NCBI GenBank assembly: GCA_964628055.1
Contig: CAZVNL010000001.1
Coordinates: 1-64,000, forward strand
Reading direction: 5' to 3'
Length of the DNA: 64,000 nucleotides
Source: CAZBEL01 sp964628055
Lineage (GTDB): Bacteria > Fidelibacterota > Marinisomatia > Marinisomatales > TCS56
The position numbers were made by a program, and so were the translations under genes. Numbering within the stretch: the first letter of the stretch is position 1; each line of letters starts with the position of its first letter. Below are positions 45,691 to 54,925 of the stretch, in pieces. Under the pieces are notes generated by a model, which saw only the letters and a list, made by a program, of their open reading frames with translations, was not told the DNA's origin and did no database searches.

Positions 45691-47673
45691 TTAGGCTCCT
45701 GTAAACTCAGGTAGGGCCTGGCCAATACTTTGCAACCCAAGCAAGGCATCTTTGGTAGCGAAAATCTCACGGAGATATTGTAATTCTGAGGCGGGGCCCT
45801 CATGGTTATCAATTAAGGCTTCGGCGATGGTGAGCGCCCGCGGTGCTTTCCGACGAATTATTTTAACCAGTTGGGACCACGGTTCCGGAAAGGGGTCGGT
45901 CATGATTTGCTGAATAGTGTGGGATTCGAAGAACTTGCTGGTGGCGCGCCACTGGTCGGACAAGGGTGTCCTTGGCGGGAGCGGATGTTGGGACCGTTGC
46001 AAAATGTCGGGCACCATTTCCCAAGTGATGACTTGATCCACCAAGCCGATATTCCGGGCGTCCACGGCACTCAACTGTTGTCCGGTAAAGATGAGATATT
46101 TCGTTAAACCAGCCCCGATGCGAGCTTGAGGACGCTGGGTACCGCCCAGGGCCGGATAGATTCCCAACCCCGTTTCGGGAAAAGCCAAACGCGCCCCCTG
46201 AATGGCATACAGGATATCCGCTGTGAGGGCCAATTCCAACCCCCCTCCCAGGGCCAAACCGTTGAGAATGGCCACCACCGTCTTGGAAGAATCATCCAGA
46301 CACTGAAAGAGGTCCTGACCCCGTCGGGTAAATGCTTCAATCGCTTCCAGATTGCCTTCTTTCATGTTCTGCAGGAAAAAGCGAATATCAGCACCTGCCA
46401 TAAACGCCTTCCCCCGTCCCAACAGTACGATGGTATCCACCGTATCATCCTTATCCAGGGACGTTACAACCGCCTCTAACTGCTCCAATAAGTCTATGTT
46501 TAAGGCATTTAATCCTTCAGGACGATTGATAACGATAATCCCTGTCGCTCCACGCCGTTCCATCTGAATAAAATCAATTTTCCATGGTAATTGTTGGAGG
46601 GACTTGGGGGAGGGTACGTCCCAGCGAGTGGCGAGCTCCTGGATTAAGTTGGGGACCTTTTCTTGGCCTAATCGTTGGGTTAATAGAACCGGAGTTTTCC
46701 GCCAGCGTAATCCAATGGCGGCCCCGCGGTGAATATCCCCCACATCACACACCCCTTCATTAAGGAGTTGTCCACAGACCAATACGACGGCGGCGGAGAG
46801 ACGTTGGCGGATTGTCTCTTCCGCCTCCGGAGTGGTTTCTTCCACCGGGGGAATATCCCAGGGCTGTTTTTTCCTCATTTGCTTTTGCAGCAGCTCCGCA
46901 GGCTCGTAGAAAGCTCCGTAGGCTTCCCCCAGTGTACGGGCGGCATGGTAAGCAATGGGAACTCCGGTGGCATTCATGAGGGCAAAAGGTCCCAGGCCGC
47001 AACCAAATGTTTTACAGGCAACTGCATCGATAGTACCGGGGGGTGCTACTTCTTCTTCCAACAGGCGAACGGCTTCGTTCAACCAGGGGACAAAAAAGCG
47101 ATTCACCACAAATCCATGAGCATCCCGGCAAAGGATGGGATCTTTACCACAGCGCTGCATAAGCCAAAAAACACTCTCAAAAACTTCATCTGAAGTTTCC
47201 GCGCCGCGGATAATTTCCACTAACCTGTTCTTGGCGGCGTGGTAAAAGAAATGTAATCCTAAAAATCGATTGGCAGGTGTCACGTGCTGACTTAATTCAT
47301 CGACGGAAAACGAAGAGGTATTGGTGGCCAGAATTGCTTGGGGATCCAGGATCGTATTTAGCTGTTGAAACAAACTGGTCTTGACGGTTAAATCTTCAAA
47401 AACAGCTTCAATCACCAATTGGCAATGGGTGAGTTTCTCCAACCGGGTAGTGCATGTGATCTGGTCCACGATGCGGGTTGCTTGCTGAGGGGTGAAAATT
47501 TTTCGCTGGACGCCCTCGTTCAGGGTTGTTTCAATCAAGCTCAGCGCCCGGCGTAGAAATGAATCGGCTTGATCCACCAAAATTACCGCTAATCCCTCCT
47601 GAGCAAACTTTTGCGCCAGGGCCGACCCCATAGTACCCGCGCCAACAATTCCCACAGTTTGAATAGTGCGCAT
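45691..47673 (-). CDS. Fused 3-hydroxyacyl-CoA dehydrogenase/enoyl-CoA hydratase
   Basis: A 660-residue bifunctional enzyme. The N-terminal dehydrogenase (residues 1-380) has VGIVGAGTMGSALAQKFAQ, LATNTSSFSVDEL and FLGLHFFYHAAKNRLVEIIRG with the active His. The C-terminal crotonase (about 385-580) has FMAGADIRFF, LALGGGLELAL (first catalytic Glu) and FPETGLGIYPALGGTQR (second Glu). The order dehydrogenase then hydratase is the reverse of bacterial FadB and the same as archaeal crotonyl-CoA hydratase/3-hydroxybutyryl-CoA dehydrogenase fusions. Both active sites look intact. It likely converts crotonyl-CoA to acetoacetyl-CoA, or acts on the pimelyl intermediates. It overlaps dch by one base. Confidence 0.9.
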   Translation of the reverse strand: MRTIQTVGIVGAGTMGSALAQKFAQEGLAVILVDQADSFLRRALSLIETTLNEGVQRKIFTPQQATRIVDQITCTTRLEKLTHCQLVIEAVFEDLTVKTSLFQQLNTILDPQAILATNTSSFSVDELSQHVTPANRFLGLHFFYHAAKNRLVEIIRGAETSDEVFESVFWLMQRCGKDPILCRDAHGFVVNRFFVPWLNEAVRLLEEEVAPPGTIDAVACKTFGCGLGPFALMNATGVPIAYHAARTLGEAYGAFYEPAELLQKQMRKKQPWDIPPVEETTPEAEETIRQRLSAAVVLVCGQLLNEGVCDVGDIHRGAAIGLRWRKTPVLLTQRLGQEKVPNLIQELATRWDVPSPKSLQQLPWKIDFIQMERRGATGIIVINRPEGLNALNIDLLEQLEAVVTSLDKDDTVDTIVLLGRGKAFMAGADIRFFLQNMKEGNLEAIEAFTRRGQDLFQCLDDSSKTVVAILNGLALGGGLELALTADILYAIQGARLAFPETGLGIYPALGGTQRPQARIGAGLTKYLIFTGQQLSAVDARNIGLVDQVITWEMVPDILQRSQHPLPPRTPLSDQWRATSKFFESHTIQQIMTDPFPEPWSQLVKIIRRKAPRALTIAEALIDNHEGPASELQYLREIFATKDALLGLQSIGQALPEFTGA

Positions 47674-48485
47674 TACGAATTACTCCACTTTGGTTGACGG
47701 TGTTCCAGAAAAGCCACGAGACCCTCCCGGGCGTCATTGGTTGACATGAGGGTTTCCAGATAATATTTCTCCAGATTGGGTAGTTCTTTTTGCAGGGTTT
47801 GATGGAGTAGCCATCGCGCCGCCCGGACGCCATGGCGCAACGACGAGGCACTCTTGGGTAGGATATTAGTTTGGATCCACTGCTCCACGTCTTGTTCCCT
47901 AGTTTGCCGGTTGTTAAATACCGCCGTGAACAAACCCATTTGTTGACCTTCCTCAGCCGTGATGGTGCGACCGGTGAGAAGAAGGTCCTCGGCGCGAGTT
48001 AGTCCTATTTTCAGAGGTAACAACAAGGAAGCAGGTGGGGGAAACACCCCCAGATTTATCTCCGGTTGACCCATCCTAACAGTGGTGTCGGCGAAAAGAA
48101 AATCACACATGAGGGCTAATTCCATCCCCCCACCCAGGCAGTGACCTGAGACGAGGGCAGCGGTGGGAATTGCCAGTTCCATCAGGGTATAAAAAAGACG
48201 ATGAAATTGCGATAACATGCGACCTACCTGCTCCGGGAGGTGTTCCTGTACACTGGCCCCGAAGGAAAAGTGTTTCCCAGCGCCGGTTAACATGAGCAGT
48301 TTGACCTCCGGTCTCATAGATAGACTCTCCAAATGCTGTTGAAGGGCCTCCATCATTACCCGGTCCAGGACATTGCCTTTAGGGGCATTGAGGGTCAGGC
48401 GAACGACCTGGCTATCGTAGGAACGCTCCAGCAAAACAGGATTTATTGTATCGGGTTTGGCCTCCATACCTGGCGTTCCCATCAT
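47673..48485 (-). CDS. dch: Cyclohexa-1,5-diene-1-carbonyl-CoA hydratase (Dch)
   Basis: A 270-residue crotonase-family enzyme with the Dch-specific features LNAPKGNVLDRVMM, HFSFGASVQEHLPEQ, GHCLGGGMELALMCDF and GQPEINLGVFPPPASLLLP. It adds water to cyclohexa-1,5-diene-1-carbonyl-CoA, the product of benzoyl-CoA reductase, to form 6-hydroxycyclohex-1-ene-1-carbonyl-CoA. The replacement of the usual oxyanion-hole ADI/ADL motif by GAS is typical of this enzyme. The start overlaps oah by ATGA. Azoarcus calls the gene bzdW, Rhodopseudomonas has a different route. Confidence 0.92.
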   Translation of the reverse strand: MMGTPGMEAKPDTINPVLLERSYDSQVVRLTLNAPKGNVLDRVMMEALQQHLESLSMRPEVKLLMLTGAGKHFSFGASVQEHLPEQVGRMLSQFHRLFYTLMELAIPTAALVSGHCLGGGMELALMCDFLFADTTVRMGQPEINLGVFPPPASLLLPLKIGLTRAEDLLLTGRTITAEEGQQMGLFTAVFNNRQTREQDVEQWIQTNILPKSASSLRHGVRAARWLLHQTLQKELPNLEKYYLETLMSTNDAREGLVAFLEHRQPKWSNS

Positions 48486-49579
48486 TGTACCTTTGGTAAG
48501 ATGGTCTCGACGAGTTCGTCATCCCAGGGATGGCCTTCGGCCAGCATTTTCCGCAATTTGATGAAATCCACTTCTCGGTTCCCTTTAGGACCTTCATTAT
48601 ACGCCCGAAAACCGGCTTTGGCTTCGGTCATCATGTTCAAGGCCAACCAATCGCGGTTGGTTTGTTGATTGCGATCCCAATGTTCCAATTTTTTCTTTCT
48701 CAGGCTGTTCAGCGTCTTGTTGGTACAATCTGGCATAGTGTAAAGGAGTTTGGTGGCCAGGAAATTTACCGCCTTGTCCAAGGGTTGCAGATCGATGGTT
48801 CCTTCCTTGAGCAGTGTTTTGCCCGCTTCCCTTTCCGCGCCCGATTTGGGCCGGCCATAGACAATTTCACCGGTTTCGTCTAACCAGCGATCGGTGATGA
48901 CCAACGGATTGCGTATAAAACGTCCCTTTATCTTTAGCACAGGAACCGCTTGAGTAATTAAGCCATAGCGTAAAGCTTCGTAGGCGCTCCACATTTCGCA
49001 GAGGGTGCAACTTTGCATGGCCCGCTCAATGCCCACGTACAAGTGCAAGAAATCCGTGCTGCCGCCGTCGGGGGCACTCCCGTGTTTAGGACCCGCCTGC
49101 CCGAACACTGCCAGATCACTGGCCACAGAAAAGTCGCAGGCCATGCCGATCTCCTGACCGCCGGCGATACGCATTCCATTCACCCTGCAGATGACGGGCT
49201 TATCACAGTGGAGAATCGCCGTGATCATATCGTTGAAGAGACGCATGTACTGCTTGTATTCCAGGGGCCGCCCAGCATAGTACTCGGCATATTCCTTGGT
49301 ATTACCCCCCGTGCAAAAGGCTCGCTCCCCCACACCACTGAAAACCACGGCCACCACCGAGCGATCATTGGAAGCTTGGCGAAAGGCAAGGATAATTTCC
49401 TTGACCGCAGCCGTCGTGTAGGAATTGTACTGGCGAGGGTTATTCAAAAATATCCAGGCATTGTACAAACCATCCACCGGCTGGCTGTCCTGGTCAAGAC
49501 AGGGCCGTCGTTCATAGCGAATCGATTCAAAGGATAAATCCACAAGATTGTGACTGATAAGGTTTTGGTTCATGACCAC
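48482..49579 (-). CDS. oah: 6-oxocyclohex-1-ene-1-carbonyl-CoA hydrolase (Oah, ring-opening)
   Basis: A 365-residue member of the Oah/BamA family, longer than ordinary crotonases because of N- and C-terminal extensions. Recognised segments: AWIFLNNPRQYNSYTTAAVK, FCTGGNTKEYAEYYAGRP, CRVNGMRIAGGQEIGMACDF and FGQAGPKHGSAPDGGSTDF. It hydrates 6-oxocyclohex-1-ene-1-carbonyl-CoA and opens the ring hydrolytically to 3-hydroxypimelyl-CoA. This gene is the classical marker of anaerobic benzoyl-CoA degradation and supports that role for the cluster. It overlaps dch by ATGA and follows had after 9 bases. Confidence 0.95.
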   Translation of the reverse strand: MVMNQNLISHNLVDLSFESIRYERRPCLDQDSQPVDGLYNAWIFLNNPRQYNSYTTAAVKEIILAFRQASNDRSVVAVVFSGVGERAFCTGGNTKEYAEYYAGRPLEYKQYMRLFNDMITAILHCDKPVICRVNGMRIAGGQEIGMACDFSVASDLAVFGQAGPKHGSAPDGGSTDFLHLYVGIERAMQSCTLCEMWSAYEALRYGLITQAVPVLKIKGRFIRNPLVITDRWLDETGEIVYGRPKSGAEREAGKTLLKEGTIDLQPLDKAVNFLATKLLYTMPDCTNKTLNSLRKKKLEHWDRNQQTNRDWLALNMMTEAKAGFRAYNEGPKGNREVDFIKLRKMLAEGHPWDDELVETILPKVQ

Positions 49580-49588
49580 ATTCCTTTT

Positions 49589-50644
49589 TTAGTTAAAATC
49601 CGGTTTTAAAATGATGCGTTCCTGGAAGGCGTGTTTAAGGACACCTTGAAACGTTTCGTTAATTTCCGACATGGGTTTGAAAGCCGAATAAGGTCGGATT
49701 TCTACTTGCCCCCGGGCGACGAGATCGAGTACCTCTAAATATAATTCTGGCCGACAGCCCCAGGTACCAATTGCCTGGGCATCAAAAGCCATGAGATTGC
49801 TCAATCGTAGCTCTAATTTATCCATTGTAAAGCCAACAATAGATAGCGTTCCGGCAATCCCTAAAAGCGCAAATGCCAGGGTTTGCCCGCCTTTTGTTCC
49901 TGACATTTCAAATATTTTCCATCCAAACGGGTCAGCTCCCGACTCACGAATCCATTGTTTTACGCGTTGTTTAACGGCTCGTACTTCCCTATCGGCAGTA
50001 TTTAAGGTTTGTACCGACGATAACGTTGCAACCCGGTCAAGCCGCTGTTGGTCAATGTCAATGGCCAGCACTTTTCCCCCCATGGCACGAGCAATTTGAA
50101 CGGCATAAATGCCAATTCCCCCTACACCGATAACGATGGCCACGTCTCCCTCTCCCAAACCACTTTTTTGGATAGCTTGGTAAGGTGTAGAAACTGCATC
50201 CGCGATGACGGCTAATTCGGCAACCTCATAGGCATTCAAAAGGAAATCCGGAATGGGAATTAAAAAACGTGAGGGAACGATGACATGACTGGCAAACCCG
50301 CCGTGAAAATCGTTCCCTGGCATTTGCTGGTGTTGACAAATGTTACTCCGTCCTTGCTGGCATAATCGACATTCCCCACACGGCAGAACCGCCGGGACAA
50401 TCACGGCCCGATTAACCAATTCCCCAGGACCTTCCAGCACCCGGCCACTGATTTCGTGCCCTAAAACCAAGGGCAAAGGATGGCGCGTAGGCACCCCATG
50501 ATGCCAGAAACTCAAATCCGTATGACAAACGCCGCAACCAGCCACTGCGACCAGGGCGTAGCCCGGTTCCAGGTCAGGTTTCGGTCGAGTCACAAGCTGA
50601 AAGGGTTCGTCGCGAGCCACCATTTCATAGGCGCTTATTTCCAT
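49589..50644 (-). CDS. had: 6-hydroxycyclohex-1-ene-1-carbonyl-CoA dehydrogenase (Had)
   Basis: A 351-residue zinc alcohol dehydrogenase: catalytic zinc ligands in GCGVCHTDLSFWHH and LVLGHEISG, structural zinc Cys in CGECRLCQQGRSNIC, and NAD binding in IGVGGIGIYAVQIARAMGG. It oxidises 6-hydroxycyclohex-1-ene-1-carbonyl-CoA to the 6-oxo compound, the substrate of Oah, with NAD+. Position directly before oah and dch fixes the assignment among zinc dehydrogenases. Azoarcus name bzdX. Confidence 0.92.
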   Translation of the reverse strand: MEISAYEMVARDEPFQLVTRPKPDLEPGYALVAVAGCGVCHTDLSFWHHGVPTRHPLPLVLGHEISGRVLEGPGELVNRAVIVPAVLPCGECRLCQQGRSNICQHQQMPGNDFHGGFASHVIVPSRFLIPIPDFLLNAYEVAELAVIADAVSTPYQAIQKSGLGEGDVAIVIGVGGIGIYAVQIARAMGGKVLAIDIDQQRLDRVATLSSVQTLNTADREVRAVKQRVKQWIRESGADPFGWKIFEMSGTKGGQTLAFALLGIAGTLSIVGFTMDKLELRLSNLMAFDAQAIGTWGCRPELYLEVLDLVARGQVEIRPYSAFKPMSEINETFQGVLKHAFQERIILKPDFN

Positions 50645-50660
50645 TCTCTATTCCCCCCTG

Positions 50661-51926
50661 TTAAGATGCACCAACTAACGTATTTTCGATGAGTACAGCC
50701 GTTCCCTGCCCACCTCCAATACATGCGGAGGCGATACCGTAGCGCTCGCCACGGCGCCGTAATTCCAGAGCCAAGGTATGGGTTAACCGGGTTCCTGTGG
50801 CCGCCAGGGGATGCCCAATGGCAATGGACCCTCCATTCACGTTTAATCTTTCCCGATCAAGTCCCAGTTCGCGCTCCACGGCGATGATCTGAGCCCCGAA
50901 GGCTTCGTTGATCTCCCACAGGGCGATATCCGGTACTGCTAACCCCGTAAGTTGAAGCAAATTCTGAATGCTAGGCACGGGACCGATCCCCATGTACTCG
51001 GGATCAACTCCTACTGAAGCAGAGGCCACAATGCGTGCCAGGGGGGACCGCTCCTGCTGCTTCATAATCTCCTCACTGGCAATGATTACCGCCGCCGCCC
51101 CATCGACAATGCCACTGGAATTCCCCGCTGTCTGGACGCCGTCCTTCGCAAAAGAAGGACGCAAATTAGCCAGTTGACCCCGATCCGTGGAGCGTACGTA
51201 CTCATCCCGTTCCAGGGGTTGCGCGGTGGGGATAGTCTTGAACTTCCGGGAAACCAAACCCTCCCATTCGTGAACGCCCGAAGTTACGGGAATGACTTCC
51301 TCTGCTAAAGTACCATCGTCCCATTTTCGCTTGGCCCGTTGATGGGATTGAAAGGCATAATCATCCACTTCGGTGCGAGTAATGGAATATTTTTTAGCCA
51401 GGTTCTCGGCCGTCTGTCCCATGGAACAGTTGACGGCTGGATCCAGAAGTCCTTCCCAGAGCATGTCGCCGAAATGAAGCTGTCCTAAACGATAGCCCAG
51501 GCGGTTGCCAAAAGACGTGGTAGGGGCCAGAGTCATGTTCTCCGTCCCCCCTGCCAAGGCCACTTGAGCTTTCCCCAGGACAATGTGTTCCGTGGCCGCA
51601 ATGATGGCCTCAAACCCCGATCCGCAAATGCGCTGTACCATAAGAGCGGGGGTTGTTTGGGGAATGCCCGTGTACAACCCAATATGGCGCGGTAAGTAAA
51701 TGGCGTCAAAGCCCGACTGGATGATGTTGGCAAACACTACGTGGTCTATTTGAGCCGATTGCAGGTGTGCCCGACGGATCGCTTCCCGAGAGACGATGAT
51801 CCCTAAATCGGTGGGAGAAATTCGTCCCAGAGCCCCGCAAAACTTGCCAAACGGCGTACGAGCCCCTTCCAAGAGATAAACACCTTCGTAACGGGCCCCG
51901 AAAATGGCGTGTGTTTTGTTTTTCAT
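50661..51926 (-). CDS. Acyl-CoA thiolase 1 of the benzoyl-CoA cluster
   Basis: A 421-residue thiolase with nucleophile Cys in MVQRICGSGFEAI, the GHP motif SIAIGHPLAATG and the final Cys in ASACIGGGQGTAVL. Longer than its paralogue at the other end of the operon by an N-terminal extension and loop. Either cleaves 3-oxopimelyl-CoA to glutaryl-CoA and acetyl-CoA or acts on acetoacetyl-CoA. The start overlaps the activator gene by ATGA. Confidence 0.9.
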   Translation of the reverse strand: MKNKTHAIFGARYEGVYLLEGARTPFGKFCGALGRISPTDLGIIVSREAIRRAHLQSAQIDHVVFANIIQSGFDAIYLPRHIGLYTGIPQTTPALMVQRICGSGFEAIIAATEHIVLGKAQVALAGGTENMTLAPTTSFGNRLGYRLGQLHFGDMLWEGLLDPAVNCSMGQTAENLAKKYSITRTEVDDYAFQSHQRAKRKWDDGTLAEEVIPVTSGVHEWEGLVSRKFKTIPTAQPLERDEYVRSTDRGQLANLRPSFAKDGVQTAGNSSGIVDGAAAVIIASEEIMKQQERSPLARIVASASVGVDPEYMGIGPVPSIQNLLQLTGLAVPDIALWEINEAFGAQIIAVERELGLDRERLNVNGGSIAIGHPLAATGTRLTHTLALELRRRGERYGIASACIGGGQGTAVLIENTLVGAS

Positions 51927-52732
51927 GCTTCTGCTGGCTCCAAAGTTGATTTCGGTACCGCCTGCCAGGCTAAAACGGCAGCCCCAAGGGCGATGATATA
52001 CTGCGGTTCATCGGTTACTTCCACGGGGACCCCTAAAGCCTCGGATAACAATATCTTCAAAAAAGGATGATAAGCGATGACCCCACCGCATAAATAGACC
52101 GGTCGATCACCGCGAATAGGCATTTTCCGTATCCGGTTCACGATGGACAGGTAAATACCCCTGGCCATGTCCTCTAAGGGAACCCCGCCAAATTTCCAAT
52201 TCAATATTTCCGTTTTGGCAAATACGGTACAAAAACTATTCATGATCCGGGTAGAAGAGGAAGCCTGGGCCAGACGACTCATTTCACTGATCTCCAATTC
52301 CGCTTTTTCAGCAATTTCAGTGATGAAGGCACCGGTACCGGAAGAACATTTATCGTTCATGTAAAAGTGCTCTACCACCCCCTGGCCATCACATTCGATA
52401 ATCTTGATATCCTCTCCCCCAATATCAATGATACACTTTTCCACCGGATGCAGGGTGGTTACCCCAACGGCGGCACAAATGAGCTCCGTCTTCTCCAAGT
52501 CCCCGGCGTAGCTAGTGCGTCCATACCCGGTGGTACAGATCGAGCGAATGGCATAGCGTTGGTTGATCGTTTCGAGAATCTCTTCGAACTGTTCCCGTCG
52601 TCGGCTTAAGGTGGGAATCACCGATCGGTAGACCGCCTCTTTACGGTCGTCAATTACGACAAACTTAGTATAGGAAGAACCCAGGTCAATTCCTAAGAAT
52701 CCCGTTGATCTCATAGAGGAAAGGTGCGGCAT
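51923..52732 (-). CDS. HgdC/YjiL-like ATPase activator, second set (function unassigned)
   Basis: A 269-residue BadF/BadG/BcrA/BcrD family ATPase (acetate/sugar kinase fold): phosphate loop FLGIDLGSSYTKFVVID, IIDIGGEDIKII, cluster Cys in MNDKCSSGTGAFI and NSFCTVFAKTEI, adenosine loop YLCGGVIAYHP. The homodimer is expected to bind one 4Fe-4S cluster between subunits and push electrons to a partner with ATP hydrolysis. In sequence it looks like the single-type activators HgdC and YjiL rather than either subunit of the BcrA/BcrD heterodimer encoded further upstream in the same operon. Its partner should be the BcrB-like protein two genes before it. Confidence 0.85.
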   Translation of the reverse strand: MPHLSSMRSTGFLGIDLGSSYTKFVVIDDRKEAVYRSVIPTLSRRREQFEEILETINQRYAIRSICTTGYGRTSYAGDLEKTELICAAVGVTTLHPVEKCIIDIGGEDIKIIECDGQGVVEHFYMNDKCSSGTGAFITEIAEKAELEISEMSRLAQASSSTRIMNSFCTVFAKTEILNWKFGGVPLEDMARGIYLSIVNRIRKMPIRGDRPVYLCGGVIAYHPFLKILLSEALGVPVEVTDEPQYIIALGAAVLAWQAVPKSTLEPAEA

Positions 52733-53695
52733 TCAATCTCCTTCACCACGGAACGGTTGATCCAGGAGTTGGATTAACGTGGTGATCGTTTGATTCAGGG
52801 GAGTAGCGATGCCGTGTTTCTTACCGTATTCTACGATTTTGCCATTCAAGTAATTGATTTCCGTGGGGTGTTCGTTATCGAGGTCCACCAGCATGGAGGG
52901 ACGATGGCCGCCTCCGAGATCCAAATAATTCAGGCAGTGATCCATAAAGTCGTCTGAATAATGGATACCCTCAGCCGTGGCCACCTGTAAGGCCTCCTGA
53001 AGGATATTAATCACCAAATGGCGTCCTGACGTGTGTCCCATAATTTCTTGCATGGTTTTCCCGGCGATGGCGCATACGGGGGCCAAACTGGCGTTCAACA
53101 TGGCTTTTTCCCAGACATGTTTGGCAAGCTGGTTGGGGATTTTTGTAGTGAGACCAGTCTGGTTTAACAGAGCAACAACTCGTTCAGCAAGGGACGTACC
53201 CCGGGAATCCAAAGGAGCCAGATAATTGGGAGGATTGAAAAAGCCCACATTCACGGTGGAACGGTCCAACATGTTTCCGGCATAATTAATTACCATGCGT
53301 AGGGTTCGATGAGTCCCAAACACGCGAGCCAGCTCCCGCTCGTTATCGATTCCGTTTTGGGCACTCAGGAGAAAAAAGTCCCGCTCTCGATATTCCGCCA
53401 ATTCTTTAACCACCGTTGTTAAATAAGGGGCTTTTACCGCAATGGTCACTAAGTCCAGCGGACGGGTCATCATCTCAGAGACTGAAGTGCAGGTCTCGTG
53501 CAGGTAGACCTGTTTTTGAATGGCATGAACCAGTTGAATCCCATTCTTTTGCATGGTGGTGATTTTCAAGTGGTCAATATCACAGGCAACCACGGTTGCA
53601 CCCGCCTCTATTAAATGGACGGCCAAAACACATCCCACCGGCCCTAAACCGACAACGCCAATCGTTAAGGAGGCTCTATGTGCAGGTACTACCAC
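52733..53695 (-). CDS. Ketopantoate-reductase-like dehydrogenase (ApbA/PanE family)
   Basis: A 320-residue ApbA/PanE family protein: NADP-binding GVVGLGPVGCVLAVHLIEAGA, VKAPYLTTVV, QNGIDNERELA, catalytic Lys region HVWEKAMLNASLAPVCAI and the C-terminal EHPTEINYLNGKIVEYG. True PanE reduces 2-dehydropantoate in CoA synthesis, but this copy lies between the two genes of the second BCR-like system with 0-4 base spacing. A role in 2-oxo/2-hydroxy acid interconversion that supplies a 2-hydroxyacyl-CoA is an inference; a CoA-supply role is the conservative alternative. Confidence 0.85.
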   Translation of the reverse strand: MVVPAHRASLTIGVVGLGPVGCVLAVHLIEAGATVVACDIDHLKITTMQKNGIQLVHAIQKQVYLHETCTSVSEMMTRPLDLVTIAVKAPYLTTVVKELAEYRERDFFLLSAQNGIDNERELARVFGTHRTLRMVINYAGNMLDRSTVNVGFFNPPNYLAPLDSRGTSLAERVVALLNQTGLTTKIPNQLAKHVWEKAMLNASLAPVCAIAGKTMQEIMGHTSGRHLVINILQEALQVATAEGIHYSDDFMDHCLNYLDLGGGHRPSMLVDLDNEHPTEINYLNGKIVEYGKKHGIATPLNQTITTLIQLLDQPFRGEGD

Positions 53696-53699
53696 GGCC

Positions 53700-54923
53700 T
53701 TAAACGCTTTCTCTCTCCTGGGCGGGGTGAATCGTTTTCAACTGTTCGATAAAGGTTTCCAAGCGCGTTCGGGTCTGCCCATCGGAGAAGAAGCGCAAGT
53801 CATTCAAATCCCCGTCGATGGTTAAAGTGGGAATTCCCGTTTTTTCCTGCAACCGGGCGGGTAGACCAAAGCGGTTGTTAGCGTTATTGAAACAGGTTTT
53901 CGAATCGTGAAAAATGACCCCATCTACGTGGAAATCGTCAACCATCCGGCAAAGCATCTGCAACTTGGCATATTCGCCACGGTTGATAAATATCTGGGTA
54001 TAGGCGTTGGCCATGGATTCCAATGGTTTCGAAGGATCGAACTGGTCGAAGACCCAACTATTACAATAGGTCGATGCAACCACGGCGGCCTGGTTATGGG
54101 CGCACGTTTCGGAGAGCATTCGCAAACGACCCCACACAGGCATACCATCCCAATAAAGGCGAACCTCTTCTCCCGGAACACGGGCAAATTTAATCTTCAC
54201 GCCCATAGTAACTTCTTTCAAAACCGACTGATAAAACTCTAAACAAACCTGGGTGCCCCGCATTACCACAATGGGGGCCATGAGAATGCAACCGTCGAAA
54301 AACGTCAAGGGTGTGGGTTTATGACGGGCCGCAGACAGCACTTGTTTCCACAGTTGCGAGGCTTTATAACTAAGCTGCACTGTCTCTACGAGACGTTCTT
54401 CGGTAAGGGCAGTACCGAGTATTTCCTCTCCTGTTTTTAGCAAGGTCTCCAATTGCTTGGTTACGTAGTCAATATCGCCGGGAGTAACCTCTTCCAGGTG
54501 GCGGGGTGGGAATATCCCCACCACGGGGCAACCAAACTCGCGACCGAAAAAGTTGAACCACTCAGCCACTTCCCGGCATTGGTTCGTATTAAACACAATG
54601 AGGTTCGGTTTGGGCACGGTGTCCAGACCATAGGCTTTCGCCAGGGGCGTTTCACCCGTGAGATAGGCCCCAATATCCGCCGTTAGGTAGGAACAGACCT
54701 CACTGGCAAACCCTGCCTGGTGCGCCCGGGGAATGTACCTTTCTGCCGTACGGGAGGCGCCTAATAGGGCGCCATGATTTTCAGGAAAGTAGACTTGAAA
54801 CCCTAAAGCCCGGAGTAATTCTGCCGGCCCGGCACTGGTGCACCATGCTACGGGGGAGACCAATCCCCGATAGTAATCTTGCATCAAATCCTTTAATAAT
54901 TCCTGGGAACGTAAGCGAACCAA
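53700..54923 (-). CDS. BcrB-like 2-hydroxyacyl-CoA dehydratase/benzoyl-CoA reductase family subunit (unassigned)
   Basis: A 407-residue protein of the HgdB/BcrB/BcrC superfamily. It aligns by eye with the operon's own BcrB: EVCSYLTADIGAYLTG against DVCSYVKCDIGMML, RGTQVCLEFYQSVLKEV against RGTRVCVEYYQELLKEI, and DSKTCFNNANNRF against SIKSCNSFSAGQ. Ten Cys are present, enough for one 4Fe-4S or a larger cluster. No second catalytic subunit is encoded beside it, so it may form a homodimer, as in double-cubane-cluster proteins activated by a single-type ATPase. The activator lies two genes downstream. Substrate unknown. Confidence 0.8.
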   Translation of the reverse strand: MVRLRSQELLKDLMQDYYRGLVSPVAWCTSAGPAELLRALGFQVYFPENHGALLGASRTAERYIPRAHQAGFASEVCSYLTADIGAYLTGETPLAKAYGLDTVPKPNLIVFNTNQCREVAEWFNFFGREFGCPVVGIFPPRHLEEVTPGDIDYVTKQLETLLKTGEEILGTALTEERLVETVQLSYKASQLWKQVLSAARHKPTPLTFFDGCILMAPIVVMRGTQVCLEFYQSVLKEVTMGVKIKFARVPGEEVRLYWDGMPVWGRLRMLSETCAHNQAAVVASTYCNSWVFDQFDPSKPLESMANAYTQIFINRGEYAKLQMLCRMVDDFHVDGVIFHDSKTCFNNANNRFGLPARLQEKTGIPTLTIDGDLNDLRFFSDGQTRTRLETFIEQLKTIHPAQERESV

Positions 54924-54925
54924 AG

